A DNA stretch of 64,000 nucleotides from Methanoculleus chikugoensis (GCF_900095385.1 NZ_FMID01000049.1:1-64000), one strand, 5' to 3'. Numbered from the stretch's first letter, positions 33,294-41,437 are shown. The notes: a model not told the origin generated them from the letters alone. Translations and numbers: made by a program.

Positions 33294-33503
33294 ATGAAGT
33301 TAAGCGCAAGAAACCAGCTTCCCGGAAAAGTAAAGGCCATTGATGTGGGCGTCGTCACCGCAGAGGTCGTCATCGCGCTGGACGGCGGCGGCGAACTTAC
33401 CGCGGTCATCACGAAGAAGTCCGTGGAGAACCTCGGGCTTACCGTCGGCAAGAAGGTCTACGCCGTGGTCAAGTCGACCGAGGTCATGGTCGCCATCGAC
33501 TGA
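33294..33503 (+). CDS. Molbindin-like Mop (TOBE) protein
   Basis: 69 residues, a single Mop domain: LSARNQLPGKVKAIDVGVVT at the N-terminus, AEVVIALDGGGELTAVITKK in the middle and VYAVVKSTEVMVAID at the end. Mop proteins oligomerise and bind molybdate or tungstate for storage or homeostasis. This fits a methanogen that uses Mo/W formylmethanofuran and formate dehydrogenases. It lies 9 kb from modABC and has its own probable TATA element about 40 nt upstream. High confidence in the family. Confidence 0.92.
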   Translation: MKLSARNQLPGKVKAIDVGVVTAEVVIALDGGGELTAVITKKSVENLGLTVGKKVYAVVKSTEVMVAID

Positions 33504-33590
33504 ACAACCCACCCCTTTTACCCCGAGCAGGGCGGCAACGCATAAATAGGCCGGCAACCGTTCTGCCGGCATACCCACCGTGGGGCAACC

Positions 33591-34103
33591 ATGGCACGAG
33601 AATACCCTCCCCTGCTGATTGCGGTCATCATCTGCGTCCTGATGACCGTGTTTGCCGCCACCCACGCCCTCCTCGCGAACGAGGGCACACCCCCTCCGGG
33701 ACCGCCCGCTCCGCCTCCAACGACCCCAGCCGGAACCCCGGGAACGCCGGTCGCGACGGGCGCCCCGGTGCAGGTTGCGTCCCGCACGTTCTCGATCAGC
33801 GTCACCCCATCGTCCGCCACGGCCCAGCCGGGCGATACCGTCAGGTTCACGCTCACGGTGCACCCAGAAGACGGATTTGCCGCACCCATCGAGGTCAAAG
33901 TCACCGCTACGGCGCTCGGGGGCGTATACCGCGATAACCATGACCTCGGCACGATCTCCGTACCCTACCCGCCGCTCACCTACGAGGTCGTGGCCCCCGA
34001 CCTCCCGCCGCTCGTCTCCACCGCGACCGTGGATGCCGTGGTCACGGCGACCGGAGGAGGCACCGTGCGGACGGAGCGGGTGCAGTTGGTCATCAGGAGA
34101 TAG
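33591..34103 (+). CDS. Membrane-anchored Ig-like surface protein, function unknown
   Basis: 170 residues. One N-terminal membrane helix (about residues 8-26) is followed by a Pro/Thr-rich stalk (residues 32-60). An all-beta domain of ~100 residues starts at FSISVTPSSATAQPGDTVRF and contains TLTVHPEDGFAAPIEVKVTA, a typical invasin/Ig-like sandwich pattern. It is probably displayed on the outer face of the membrane. No partner gene is evident; the next gene is 430 bp away and on the other strand. Confidence 0.65.
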   Translation: MAREYPPLLIAVIICVLMTVFAATHALLANEGTPPPGPPAPPPTTPAGTPGTPVATGAPVQVASRTFSISVTPSSATAQPGDTVRFTLTVHPEDGFAAPIEVKVTATALGGVYRDNHDLGTISVPYPPLTYEVVAPDLPPLVSTATVDAVVTATGGGTVRTERVQLVIRR

Positions 34104-34533
34104 GGCACCGGCACGGCATATCGGCCGATATGGTCGTTGCAGCCGGATTGCGGCGCGTCCGGGCCGCATCTCTCTTCTCACACACCTACACCCCGGACAC
34201 CCACCGGAGATATCCCCGAATTGCCCTCTAATCCCTCAAATCTCCCAATTTAAAGGACGGTTCTGAGCTACCCGCACGGCCTGCGGGACGGTTACCGGGG
34301 TCGACAGCCGCAACGGAGAATCGAGAGAATACCTACAATATAGAGAGTATTGTGCAAACCCCTTGATTTCCACTGGAGATTTTGGCAGGCGGGCCTGAAC
34401 TGCCTGGTGAGGATGGGGCGATGTCCCGGAACCTGGTTCGGGATACCGGCGACGACCGCTCTGTCCCGGGGATAAACCGGAGCAAAATGGGGTTGGAACA
34501 GCAGATCAGCGCGGCTCCAAGCGTGGAGAGGAC
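34104..34533. other. 430-bp gap with origin-like features, no gene
   Basis: Bounded by two 3' ends (the Ig-like gene and the SET gene). It contains a 16-bp perfect palindrome, CATATCGGCCGATATG (34117-34132), the inverted repeat at 34335-34353 and an ORB-like box at 34355-34379. The local sequence 34320-34380 is AT-richer than its surroundings. Confidence 0.5.
34335..34379 (-). other. Candidate origin recognition box (ORB) with adjacent inverted repeat
   Basis: On the minus strand 34379-34355 contains TCTCCAGTGGAAATCAAGGG followed by GTTTG. This fits the known archaeal ORB layout: a dyad element CCAGTGGAAA followed by a G-string. Directly beside it is ACAATA-n7-TATTGT (34335-34353) in an AT-rich stretch. 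Only one full box is seen, whereas active origins usually have several. The orc1/cdc6 gene is 5.5 kb away. Confidence 0.45.
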
Positions 34534-34974
34534 TCACTCCTCCACCGCATCGAACCAGACGGGGTCGGGACAGTCCGCCGGCCCGCCGTAGTTGATGGTG
34601 ATCTCCTCGCCCCTCGAGATGGGGCGGTGGGCGGAGATGCGGATCGCGCCCCGGAGATGATCGCAGACGTGATCCGCGTTCGCGTGGTAGGAGTGGTTGT
34701 AGAGCGACCCGTAGCCCAGCGCCACGGCGGCGTGCTCCCCCCATGCGAAGTAGTAGTCGAAGAGGTGCGTCTTATCAAGGTGTTCCTGCTCGTCCGCTCC
34801 CCCGAGCACGATCACCGGGCAGGTCTCGATCACCTCGCCGGCCGCAAGATCCCTGCGGGCGAAGACGCCCCGCCCGCGGCACCCCGATGAACCGACGTAT
34901 ACGGTCTTTGGAGGGGAGAAGACCCCTCCCGTCTCCCTGAAATTGTCGATCATGGTTTCGCTGCGACTCCACAT
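34534..34974 (-). CDS. SET-domain protein (putative protein-lysine methyltransferase)
   Basis: 146 residues from ATG 34974; a TTG at 35007 and an ATG at 34953 are alternatives. SET motifs: GCRGRGVFARRDLAAGEVIE (SAM-binding start), a LYNHSYHANAD block equivalent to the NHS motif, and RGEEITINYGG near the C-terminus that carries the catalytic Tyr. Post-SET cysteines are absent. Small SET proteins in methanogens have been reported to methylate chromatin or other proteins, but the target here is unknown. It stands alone, between the origin-like gap and an ABC transporter. Confidence 0.82.
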   Translation of the reverse strand: MWSRSETMIDNFRETGGVFSPPKTVYVGSSGCRGRGVFARRDLAAGEVIETCPVIVLGGADEQEHLDKTHLFDYYFAWGEHAAVALGYGSLYNHSYHANADHVCDHLRGAIRISAHRPISRGEEITINYGGPADCPDPVWFDAVEE

Positions 34975-35183
34975 CTGCAGATAAGAGCGGTTCGCTCTGC
35001 CGGGCAAAAAGGCTGCGGGGGCTCCGTCACGGTAGACAGGAGTTCCGGCCCGGACGGAGCAGGAACTGCGGCATGCACCGACGGCGCGGCAGAAGGGTGA
35101 GCGAAAGAATGTTGTAGTCGCACGACTCCACTGACCCTTCAGGAGGAGAAACGATCGGGGACGTCATCGTAGCGCACGACCTC

Positions 35184-36065
35184 TTGAAGCGGTTCGGAGA
35201 CCTCGTGGCGGTCGACCGTATCGCCTTCCGGGTCAGAGAGGGAGAGGTCTTTGGGTTTCTCGGCCCGAACGGAGCGGGAAAGACGACGACCATGAAGATG
35301 ATCCAGTGCATCTCCCCGAAATCCGGCGGCACCCTGCAGGTCTTCGGCATGGACGTGGATACCCACCACCGCCGGATCAAGAGCCGTCTCGGGGTGGTGC
35401 CGCAGGAGAACAACCTCGACCCGGACTTCTCGGCCTACCGGAACCTGCTGATCTACGCCCGCTACTTCGGCATCCCGAAGCGAGAGGCGGAGAGGCGGGC
35501 CGAAGACCTCCTCGCGTTCATGCAGCTCGACGAGAAACGGGACGTCCTGATCGACAACCTCTCGGGCGGGATGAAACGGCGGCTGATCATCGCCCGGGCG
35601 CTCGTCAACGAGCCGGAACTGCTCATCCTGGACGAGCCCACCATCGGGCTCGACCCGCAGGCGCGACACCTGATCTGGGAGAAACTCCGGAGTCTCCGGG
35701 CGGAAGGAAACACCCTCGTCCTCACCACCCACTACCTCGACGAAGCGGAACGGCTCTGCGACCGGCTGGTGATCATGGATCACGGAAAGATCCTCGTCGA
35801 GGGCACCCCGGCGGACCTCATCCGGGAGCACGCGGGAAACGACGTCGTCGAGGTCGAGCGGACACAGAAGGTGGTCGCCCGCCTGGAGGAACTCGGGCTG
35901 AACTACGACCTTGCCGGGGATGTGGTTCAGGTCTTCACGGATCGCCCGAACGACGTTGCACGAGAACTGCTCGAAGCCTGCCGGCACGAGGCGGCGGTGA
36001 CGGTCCGGCCGGCAACCCTCGAGGACGTCTTTCTGCGGCTGACCGGCCGGAGCCTGCGGGAGTGA
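35184..36065 (+). CDS. ABC-2 transporter ATP-binding protein
   Basis: 293 residues from TTG 35184. Walker A GFLGPNGAGKTTTMKMIQ, Q-loop VVPQENNLDPDFSAY, signature NLSGGMKRRLIIARALVNEP, Walker B LLILDEPTIGLDPQ and switch His VLTTHYLDEAERL are all present. A C-terminal ~90-residue extension is typical of drug/antibiotic or NodI-like exporters. The TTG start cuts off the first strand: the same frame continues upstream as DVIVAHDLLKRFG back to 35154, where an ATC codon sits 7 nt after AGGAGG (35141-35146). The real start may be that ATC. Four bases separate it from the permease gene. Confidence 0.92.
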   Translation: MKRFGDLVAVDRIAFRVREGEVFGFLGPNGAGKTTTMKMIQCISPKSGGTLQVFGMDVDTHHRRIKSRLGVVPQENNLDPDFSAYRNLLIYARYFGIPKREAERRAEDLLAFMQLDEKRDVLIDNLSGGMKRRLIIARALVNEPELLILDEPTIGLDPQARHLIWEKLRSLRAEGNTLVLTTHYLDEAERLCDRLVIMDHGKILVEGTPADLIREHAGNDVVEVERTQKVVARLEELGLNYDLAGDVVQVFTDRPNDVARELLEACRHEAAVTVRPATLEDVFLRLTGRSLRE

Positions 36066-36068
36066 GCG

Positions 36069-36839
36069 ATGATCGTCGACATCACCACGAGAGTGCAGAG
36101 CGTCTGGCGGAGGAACTGGGACGCCTTCCTCAGGACATACAAGGTAAACTTCATCCCGCCCTTCGTCGAGCCGGTCCTCTACCTCCTGGCGCTGGGGTTC
36201 GGTCTCGGGACCTACATCGAGGCGGTCGACGGGATCCCCTACCCCGTCTTCATCGCACCCGCCCTCGTCTCGATATCGGTGATGTACTCGGCCTTCTTCG
36301 AGTGTACCTACTCGTCGTTCGTCCGGATGTACTACCAGAAGACGTTCGACGCCATCATCGCGACCCCGGTCGGCATCGACGAGGTGATCGCGGGGGAGAT
36401 GCTCTGGGGCGCCACCCGGGGGATGATCTACGCCGCACTGATGCTCCCCGTGCTCCTCATCTTCAACGTCGTCGCCATGCCGTCGTCCCTGCTGCTCATA
36501 CCCTTCGCGTTCCTCGCCGGCCTCCTCTTTGCGGGCATCGCGATGTGCTTCACCGCTATCACGCCGAGCATCGACGCGCTGAACTACCCCTCGTTCCTCT
36601 TCATCACCCCGATGTTCCTCTTCTCGGGGACGTTCTTCCCGCTCGACCTCCTGCCCGAACCAATCCAGTACTTCGCCCTCGCCACGTTGCCGCTCACGCA
36701 CGTCGTCGCCGTCAACCGGGCAATCACGCTCGCGGCGTTCTCGCCGGTAAACCTCCTCAACCTCGCCTGGATAGCGGCGGCTACCGCGATCTTCTTCGTC
36801 CTCGCCATCAGGCTGATGCGAAGGCGGCTCATCGTGTGA
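36069..36839 (+). CDS. ABC-2 type permease (NodJ-like)
   Basis: 256 residues with six hydrophobic helices. The N-terminus NFIPPFVEPVLYLLALGFGL and the motif FECTYSSFVRMYYQKTFDAI are typical of ABC-2 permeases that pair with NodI/DrrA-type ATPases. A further block is FITPMFLFSGTFFPLDLLPE. With the upstream ATPase it forms a homodimeric exporter; the substrate (glycolipid, drug or polymer) cannot be read from sequence. Converges with a tiny zinc-protein gene; an A8 run separates them. Confidence 0.9.
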   Translation: MIVDITTRVQSVWRRNWDAFLRTYKVNFIPPFVEPVLYLLALGFGLGTYIEAVDGIPYPVFIAPALVSISVMYSAFFECTYSSFVRMYYQKTFDAIIATPVGIDEVIAGEMLWGATRGMIYAALMLPVLLIFNVVAMPSSLLLIPFAFLAGLLFAGIAMCFTAITPSIDALNYPSFLFITPMFLFSGTFFPLDLLPEPIQYFALATLPLTHVVAVNRAITLAAFSPVNLLNLAWIAAATAIFFVLAIRLMRRRLIV

Positions 36840-36841
36840 CG

Positions 36842-36857
36842 GCGGTAAAAAAAAGGG
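36842..36857. terminator. A8/T8 run between convergent genes
   Basis: A8 at 36847-36854, read as T8 just after the stop of the minus-strand zinc gene. A simple oligo-T archaeal terminator. Confidence 0.45.
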
Positions 36858-37049
36858 TTAGAACCGGGGTTTTCTGTGCTTCGGGAGGCAGTCGCGGCAG
36901 TAGACCGGCCTGCCCTCAGTCGGCTTGAAAGGAACTTCGCACTCTTTACCGCAGTCGGAACAGACCGCCTTGTGGAACTCACGGGGGCGGTCGTCATACG
37001 AACGGGGGCCCCTGCGGGGGTATCTCTCTTCCATTGGAACTTCACTCAC
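36858..37049 (-). CDS. CxxC-x17-CxxC zinc mini-protein, copy B
   Basis: 63 residues from GTG 37049. Reads MEERYPRRGPRSYDDRPREF then VCSDCGKECEVPFKPTEGRP and VYCRDCLPKHRKPRF. The cysteine pairs are exactly 17 residues apart, the signature of the small CxxC-x17-CxxC zinc-ribbon domain. The basic tail suggests nucleic-acid binding. It is nearly identical to copy A, which lies 28 bp upstream on the same strand, so the two arose by tandem duplication. Confidence 0.8.
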   Translation of the reverse strand: MSEVPMEERYPRRGPRSYDDRPREFHKAVCSDCGKECEVPFKPTEGRPVYCRDCLPKHRKPRF

Positions 37050-37077
37050 TTCTGGAAACAGAATTCGTACTGGCTAC

Positions 37078-37266
37078 TCAGAACCGGGGTTTCCTGTGCT
37101 TCGGGAGGCAGTCGAGGCAGTAGACCGGCCGACCCTCCGTAGGCTTGAACGGAACTTCGCACTCTTTACCGCAGTCGGAACAGACCGCCTTGTGGAACTC
37201 GCGGGGACGGTCGTCATACGAACGGGGGCCCCTGCGGGGATATCTCTCTTCCATATACTCAACCAT
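37078..37266 (-). CDS. CxxC-x17-CxxC zinc mini-protein, copy A
   Basis: 62 residues from ATG 37266 (MVEYMEERYPRRGPRSYDDR). Identical to copy B over almost the whole length; one visible difference is VYCLDC here against VYCRDC in copy B. The start is supported by a TATA box at 37300-37308 (CTATATATG), about 35 nt upstream, which probably drives both copies. Function unknown; proteins of this type are usually thought to bind RNA or DNA through the zinc ribbon. The nucleotide identity extends beyond the coding part into the short spacer ends. Confidence 0.82.
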   Translation of the reverse strand: MVEYMEERYPRRGPRSYDDRPREFHKAVCSDCGKECEVPFKPTEGRPVYCLDCLPKHRKPRF

Positions 37267-37299
37267 GCAGATAATCTGCACATACACAACTACCTGCCT

Positions 37300-37308
37300 G
37301 CATATATA
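37300..37308 (-). promoter_or_regulatory. TATA box for the duplicated zinc mini-proteins
   Basis: CCTATATATG read on the minus strand, with transcription expected to start around 37275. Confidence 0.55.
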
Positions 37309-37558
37309 GGTGTTTCTTGGGGATCCGGGACCGGGGAACCCGGCCCGGAGTGGCCGGTGCGTGGCCGGGATGGGCGGGAACCAAAACCCGCCTTCAATGT
37401 GCCTGATTCCCGCTAAAGAGAGGATCGTGACGCAATGCTTTTATCGATACCATCCTATCGAAAGATCATCCAACTATGTACAGGATAACCGTTCTCTTTT
37501 GCAACCCGGCAGAACATCGGTTCTATTCCGGAAACGGAGTCGGGGGGAGTGGGCCGGC

Positions 37559-39550
37559 ATGATCGACGAGGTCAACACCGACGAACCTCCCGATAGCAGA
37601 CGCAAGGCAAAACACCGGGACAAAAGGACGTTCGGTCCGGTCCCGAACCTTGAGGAACACGTAAAGCCCGACTGGTGGCGGGGTATCTTCAATCGCCTCT
37701 ACCTGAAGACCGACGGCGACGTCGTCGACGACCCCGGGATCACCGAGCGGGAGATCGACCGGATCGCCCGGGTCCTGCACCTCCAGCCCCACGAGAGGGT
37801 TCTCGACCTCTGCTGCGGCCAGGGCAGGCACACCCTCGAACTCGCGCGCAGGGGCTACAACGTCGAAGGCCTCGACCAGTCGCACTACCTGATCCAGCGG
37901 GCCCGGTCGACCGCGAAGAAAGAGGGGCTCCCCATCCGGTTCCGGGAGGGGGACGCCCGGCGGCTCCCGTACCGCACCGACACCTATGACGTCGTCCTCA
38001 TCCTCGGGAACAGTTTCGGCTACTTCGATTCCGTCGAGGAAGACCTGCGGATCCTCACCGAGATCCGGCGCATCCTCAAACCCTGGGGGCGGCTGCTCCT
38101 GGACGTCGCCGACGGCGAGTACTTACGCGAGCACTTCCAGCCGAGGTCCTGGGAGTGGATCGACGATGGTATGTTCGTCTGCCGCGAGAGGTCGCTCTCG
38201 TTCGACGAACAGCGCCTGATATCCCGCGAGGTGATCACCGACGTCGAGAAGGGCGTCGTGGCCGACCAGTTTTACGCCGAGCATCTCTACACCCCCGAGG
38301 CGCTCCGGCGGCTCCTGGAACGGGCGGGGTTCTCCGGGATTGCCTTCCAGGAGATCGCGACCGAGTCGCAGCGCAACCAGGACCTCGGGATGATGGAGCG
38401 CCGCCACATCGTCACCGCGCACGTCAGGAAGGAATGGTCGGCGACGAAGACGAAAGGCCGGGAGACGGCAAAACACGTCGCGGTGCTCCTCGGCGATCCG
38501 GCCAGGCCCGACGCCCTGAAACCCTCCTGCGCCTTCGACGACGACGACTTCTACACCATCGACCAGATGAAGGCGGCGCTGCGGGAACTCTCCGGCTACC
38601 GGTTCACCTACCTCTCCAAACACGAGACGCTGATCCAGGATCTCCCGCGGCTGAAGGGGAAGGTGGACTACGTCTTCAACCTCTGCGACGAGGGGTTCAA
38701 CAACGACCCGAGGAAAGAACTCCACGTGCCGGCGCTTCTCGAGATGTACGGCATTCCGTACACGGGAGCCGGCCCGCAGTCGCTCGCGTTCTGCTACGAC
38801 AAATCGCTCGTGCGCGGGATCGCAAAAGAGATGGGGATCCCGGTGCCGGACGCCTGCTTCATCACCCCCGGCGACCGCACCTACGATGTCGGGATGAAGT
38901 TCCCGGCGATCGTCAAGCCGAACGCGGGCGACTCCTCCTACGGCATCACGCAAAAGAGCATCGCCCAGACCATCGAGGAACTCTCCGACATCATCACCTC
39001 GCTCCGGACGACCCTCGGGTATGACTGCTCGCTCCTCGTCGAGGAGTTCCTCACGGGAAAGGACATCAGCGTCGGCATCATCGGGAACCCGTCGGGCTAC
39101 AGCATGGTGCTGCCCGTCATCGAGGAGGACTACTCCGCCCTGCCCCCGGACCTCCCCCGTATCTGCGGCTACGAAGCAAAGTGGCTCCCGGACTCGCCGT
39201 ACTGGAAGGTCACGTCAAAGCCGGCGGATCTCCCCGAGGGGACCGAGAAGATGATCGTGCGGTGCTGCCTCGCCCTCTTCGAACGCCTGGAGTGCCGCGA
39301 CTACTGCCGGTTCGACTGGCGGCTCGACGAGCACGGCAACCCGAAACTCCTCGAGGTCAACCCGAACCCCGGCTGGTGCTGGGACGGCCACCTCGCCAGG
39401 ATGGCGAAGTACGCAGGCCTGAACTACTCCGAGATGCTCGGCCGGATCCTCAAAGCCGCCGAAGAACGGTTCGGGATGGAGCCGGAGAGGGATACGCGCG
39501 AGACCGGCAAGGAACGCCTCCCGTTCGACCTCAGCCAGGAGACGGCCTGA
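37559..39550 (+). CDS. Fusion of SAM methyltransferase and Ddl-like ATP-grasp ligase
   Basis: 663 residues from ATG 37559, with GGGGGAG about 9 nt upstream; the longer frame adds unconserved sequence. Residues ~40-290 are a class I methyltransferase: motif I VLDLCCGQGRHTLELARRGY (81-100), VLILGNSFGYFDSVEEDLRI and ILKPWGRLLLDVADGEYL. Residues ~305-645 are an ATP-grasp ligase of the D-Ala-D-Ala ligase type: KVDYVFNLCDEGFNNDPRKE, MYGIPYTGAGPQSLAFCYDK, FPAIVKPNAGDSSYGI, SLLVEEFLTGKDISVGIIG and the metal-binding LLEVNPNPGW. The ligase should join a carboxylate to an amine using ATP. In a lineage without murein its product is unknown, perhaps a modified peptide or metabolite. nifB follows but has its own TATA box. 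Confidence 0.9.
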   Translation: MIDEVNTDEPPDSRRKAKHRDKRTFGPVPNLEEHVKPDWWRGIFNRLYLKTDGDVVDDPGITEREIDRIARVLHLQPHERVLDLCCGQGRHTLELARRGYNVEGLDQSHYLIQRARSTAKKEGLPIRFREGDARRLPYRTDTYDVVLILGNSFGYFDSVEEDLRILTEIRRILKPWGRLLLDVADGEYLREHFQPRSWEWIDDGMFVCRERSLSFDEQRLISREVITDVEKGVVADQFYAEHLYTPEALRRLLERAGFSGIAFQEIATESQRNQDLGMMERRHIVTAHVRKEWSATKTKGRETAKHVAVLLGDPARPDALKPSCAFDDDDFYTIDQMKAALRELSGYRFTYLSKHETLIQDLPRLKGKVDYVFNLCDEGFNNDPRKELHVPALLEMYGIPYTGAGPQSLAFCYDKSLVRGIAKEMGIPVPDACFITPGDRTYDVGMKFPAIVKPNAGDSSYGITQKSIAQTIEELSDIITSLRTTLGYDCSLLVEEFLTGKDISVGIIGNPSGYSMVLPVIEEDYSALPPDLPRICGYEAKWLPDSPYWKVTSKPADLPEGTEKMIVRCCLALFERLECRDYCRFDWRLDEHGNPKLLEVNPNPGWCWDGHLARMAKYAGLNYSEMLGRILKAAEERFGMEPERDTRETGKERLPFDLSQETA

Positions 39551-39594
39551 CCCTACCACCTTTTTACGGTCCACCCGGACCGGCCGGCAACCAT

Positions 39595-39604
39595 CAGTAT
39601 ATAA
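39595..39604 (+). promoter_or_regulatory. TATA box of nifB
   Basis: AGTATATAATAT about 27-35 nt before ATG 39631. Confidence 0.6.
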
Positions 39605-39630
39605 TATCCTCCGGCGCATAGATCAGTTAT

Positions 39631-40542
39631 ATGGCCGACGAGTATCGAACCGCAACGGTCCAGGGAAGGGAGGTTCCCTACGATCCGGAGCAGTTGCGCA
39701 AGATCAGCGAGCACCCCTGCTACTCAGATAAAGCCTGCCACGCCTTCGGGAGGTGCCACGTCCCCGTCGCTCCGAAGTGCAACATCCAGTGCAACTACTG
39801 CATACGGGACTTCGACTGCGTGAACGAGAGCCGGCCGGGCGTGACGAGCAGGGTGCTCTCCCCGGAGGAGGCGCTCGACCTTGTTCGGAACGTCGTCAGG
39901 GAGTACCCGTACGTGAAGGTGGTCGGGATCGCAGGTCCGGGCGAACCGCTCGCAAACCCGGAGACGTTCGAGGCGCTCAAGCTGATCCACGAGGAGTTCC
40001 CGCACCTGATCATGTGCATCAGCACGAACGGTCTTGCGCTCCCCGAGTCGATCGAGGAACTCGCGAAGTACGATGTCGGGAACGTTACGGTCACGCTCAA
40101 CGCTGTTGACCCCGCGATCGGTGAGAAGATCTACTCCTGGGTCGAGTACAACGGGAAGAAGTACCACGGGCGCGAGGCGGCCGAACTCCTCCTCGCCCAG
40201 CAGATGAAGGGGATCGAGATGGCGGTGGCAAAGAAGATGTTCGTCAAGATCAACACCGTCTACATCCCCGGGATCAACGACGAGCACATCCCCGAGATCG
40301 CGAAGAAGGTCGGGGAGATGGGAGCGTTCACCTTCAACGTCATCCCGCTCATCCCGCAGTACAAGTTCGCCGCGATCACCCCCCCGACGTCGAAGGAGAA
40401 GCGGGAGATGCAGGACCGGTGCGAACCGTACATCAAGCAGATGCGCCACTGCGCACGCTGCCGGGCGGACGCGATCGGGAAACTGGGCCAGGACGTCCAG
40501 TCCTGCGTCTACCAGCAGATGAAGGATGAGAAGAAAGAATAA
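39631..40542 (+). CDS. nifB: NifB, radical SAM FeMo-cofactor biosynthesis protein (stand-alone form)
   Basis: 303 residues. NifB fuses two [4Fe4S] clusters and inserts a carbide and sulfur to make NifB-co. Radical SAM motif CNIQCNYC at residues 50-57 (C50, C54, C57). Extra cluster ligands precede it (C30, C36, C42 in HPCYSDKACHAFGRCHVPVA). The block RDFDCVNESRPGVTSRVLSP is diagnostic, and a C-terminal CARCRADAIGKLGQD ends the protein. The NifX-like domain of bacterial NifB is absent, as in methanogens. No other nif genes are visible in the window. nifB is widespread in methanogens, even non-diazotrophs, so its presence does not prove nitrogen fixation. Confidence 0.93.
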   Translation: MADEYRTATVQGREVPYDPEQLRKISEHPCYSDKACHAFGRCHVPVAPKCNIQCNYCIRDFDCVNESRPGVTSRVLSPEEALDLVRNVVREYPYVKVVGIAGPGEPLANPETFEALKLIHEEFPHLIMCISTNGLALPESIEELAKYDVGNVTVTLNAVDPAIGEKIYSWVEYNGKKYHGREAAELLLAQQMKGIEMAVAKKMFVKINTVYIPGINDEHIPEIAKKVGEMGAFTFNVIPLIPQYKFAAITPPTSKEKREMQDRCEPYIKQMRHCARCRADAIGKLGQDVQSCVYQQMKDEKKE

Positions 40543-40555
40543 CCCCTTTTTTTAT
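40543..40555 (+). terminator. Oligo-T terminator after nifB
   Basis: CCCCTTTTTTTAT immediately after the stop; T7 run. Confidence 0.5.
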
Positions 40556-40573
40556 CCGCCGCTGCCACCGGCC

Positions 40574-41437
40574 ATGAAGACGATCGAACTCCGGCCCGAC
40601 CAGCCGTTCGACCTCGACCTGACGCTCGCCTGCGGGCAGGCATTCCGCTGGGAGAAGGCGGGCGGGTGGTGGCGGGGCGTCGTCGAAGGCCGGGCCGTCC
40701 GGATACGGCAGGACGGATGCCTTCTCGCGTTTGAGGGGGCGGACGATGGGTTCGTCCGCGATTACTTCCGGCTCGACCAGGATCTTCCCGCCATTCTTTC
40801 GTCGATCGACCGCGACGCGGCGATCGGCGCCGCCATCCGGGAGTGCAGGGGGCTGCGGCTCGTGAGACAACCGCCGTGGGAGTGCCTGGTCTCGTATCTC
40901 TGCGCCACGAACACGAACATCCCGGCGGTGAAGCGGCGGGTCGCGCTGATGGCGGAGCGCTACGGGAGGCCGGTAGACGGGCCCTCCGGCAGGGCGTACG
41001 CGTTCCCCGGACCGGAGGCGCTCGCCGGGGTCTCACGCATGGATTTATGGGACTGCAAACTCGGTTACCGGACGGACTACGTCTGCGAGGCTGCCGGTTT
41101 CGCAAGCGAAAACCCGGACTGGGCGGAGCGGGTTGCCGCCCTTCCGTTCGAGGAGGCGCGGCAGGCGCTGATGCAACTGAAGGGCGTCGGGCCGAAGGCG
41201 GCGGACTGCGTGCTGCTCTTTGCGTTCGGGTTTTTTGAAGCGTTCCCGGTCGACGTCTGGATACGCCGGATTGTGGGGGAGACGTATCTTCCCGACCTTG
41301 CCGGCAAAAACTGCACCCCGGCGGAGTACGAGCGGATCCGGCGATTTAGCCGGGACTATTTTGGGGAGTATGCCGGGTATGCACAGGAGTACCTCTACTG
41401 CGCACGGGGCCCGGCAAGCCGCGCGGGGGCGCCGTGA
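40574..41437 (+). CDS. ogg: 8-oxoguanine DNA glycosylase (OGG1-like)
   Basis: 287 residues from ATG 40574. The N-terminal OGG domain (FDLDLTLACGQAFRWEKAGG) precedes an HhH-GPD domain. The HhH hairpin and catalytic Lys are in LKGVGPKAADCVLLFAFGFF (Lys near residue 207), and the catalytic Asp in FPVDVWIRRIVGETYLP. The enzyme removes 8-oxoguanine opposite C and nicks the strand (bifunctional). The last residues (ARGPASRAGAP) are unconserved. The gene follows nifB after 31 bp with a terminator between them, so joint transcription is unlikely. Confidence 0.9.
   Translation: MKTIELRPDQPFDLDLTLACGQAFRWEKAGGWWRGVVEGRAVRIRQDGCLLAFEGADDGFVRDYFRLDQDLPAILSSIDRDAAIGAAIRECRGLRLVRQPPWECLVSYLCATNTNIPAVKRRVALMAERYGRPVDGPSGRAYAFPGPEALAGVSRMDLWDCKLGYRTDYVCEAAGFASENPDWAERVAALPFEEARQALMQLKGVGPKAADCVLLFAFGFFEAFPVDVWIRRIVGETYLPDLAGKNCTPAEYERIRRFSRDYFGEYAGYAQEYLYCARGPASRAGAP

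Noticed and set aside
35306-36928. 540-codon plus-strand frame over the ABC transporter genes
   Set aside because: Out of frame with both the ATPase and the permease, which have full sets of motifs.
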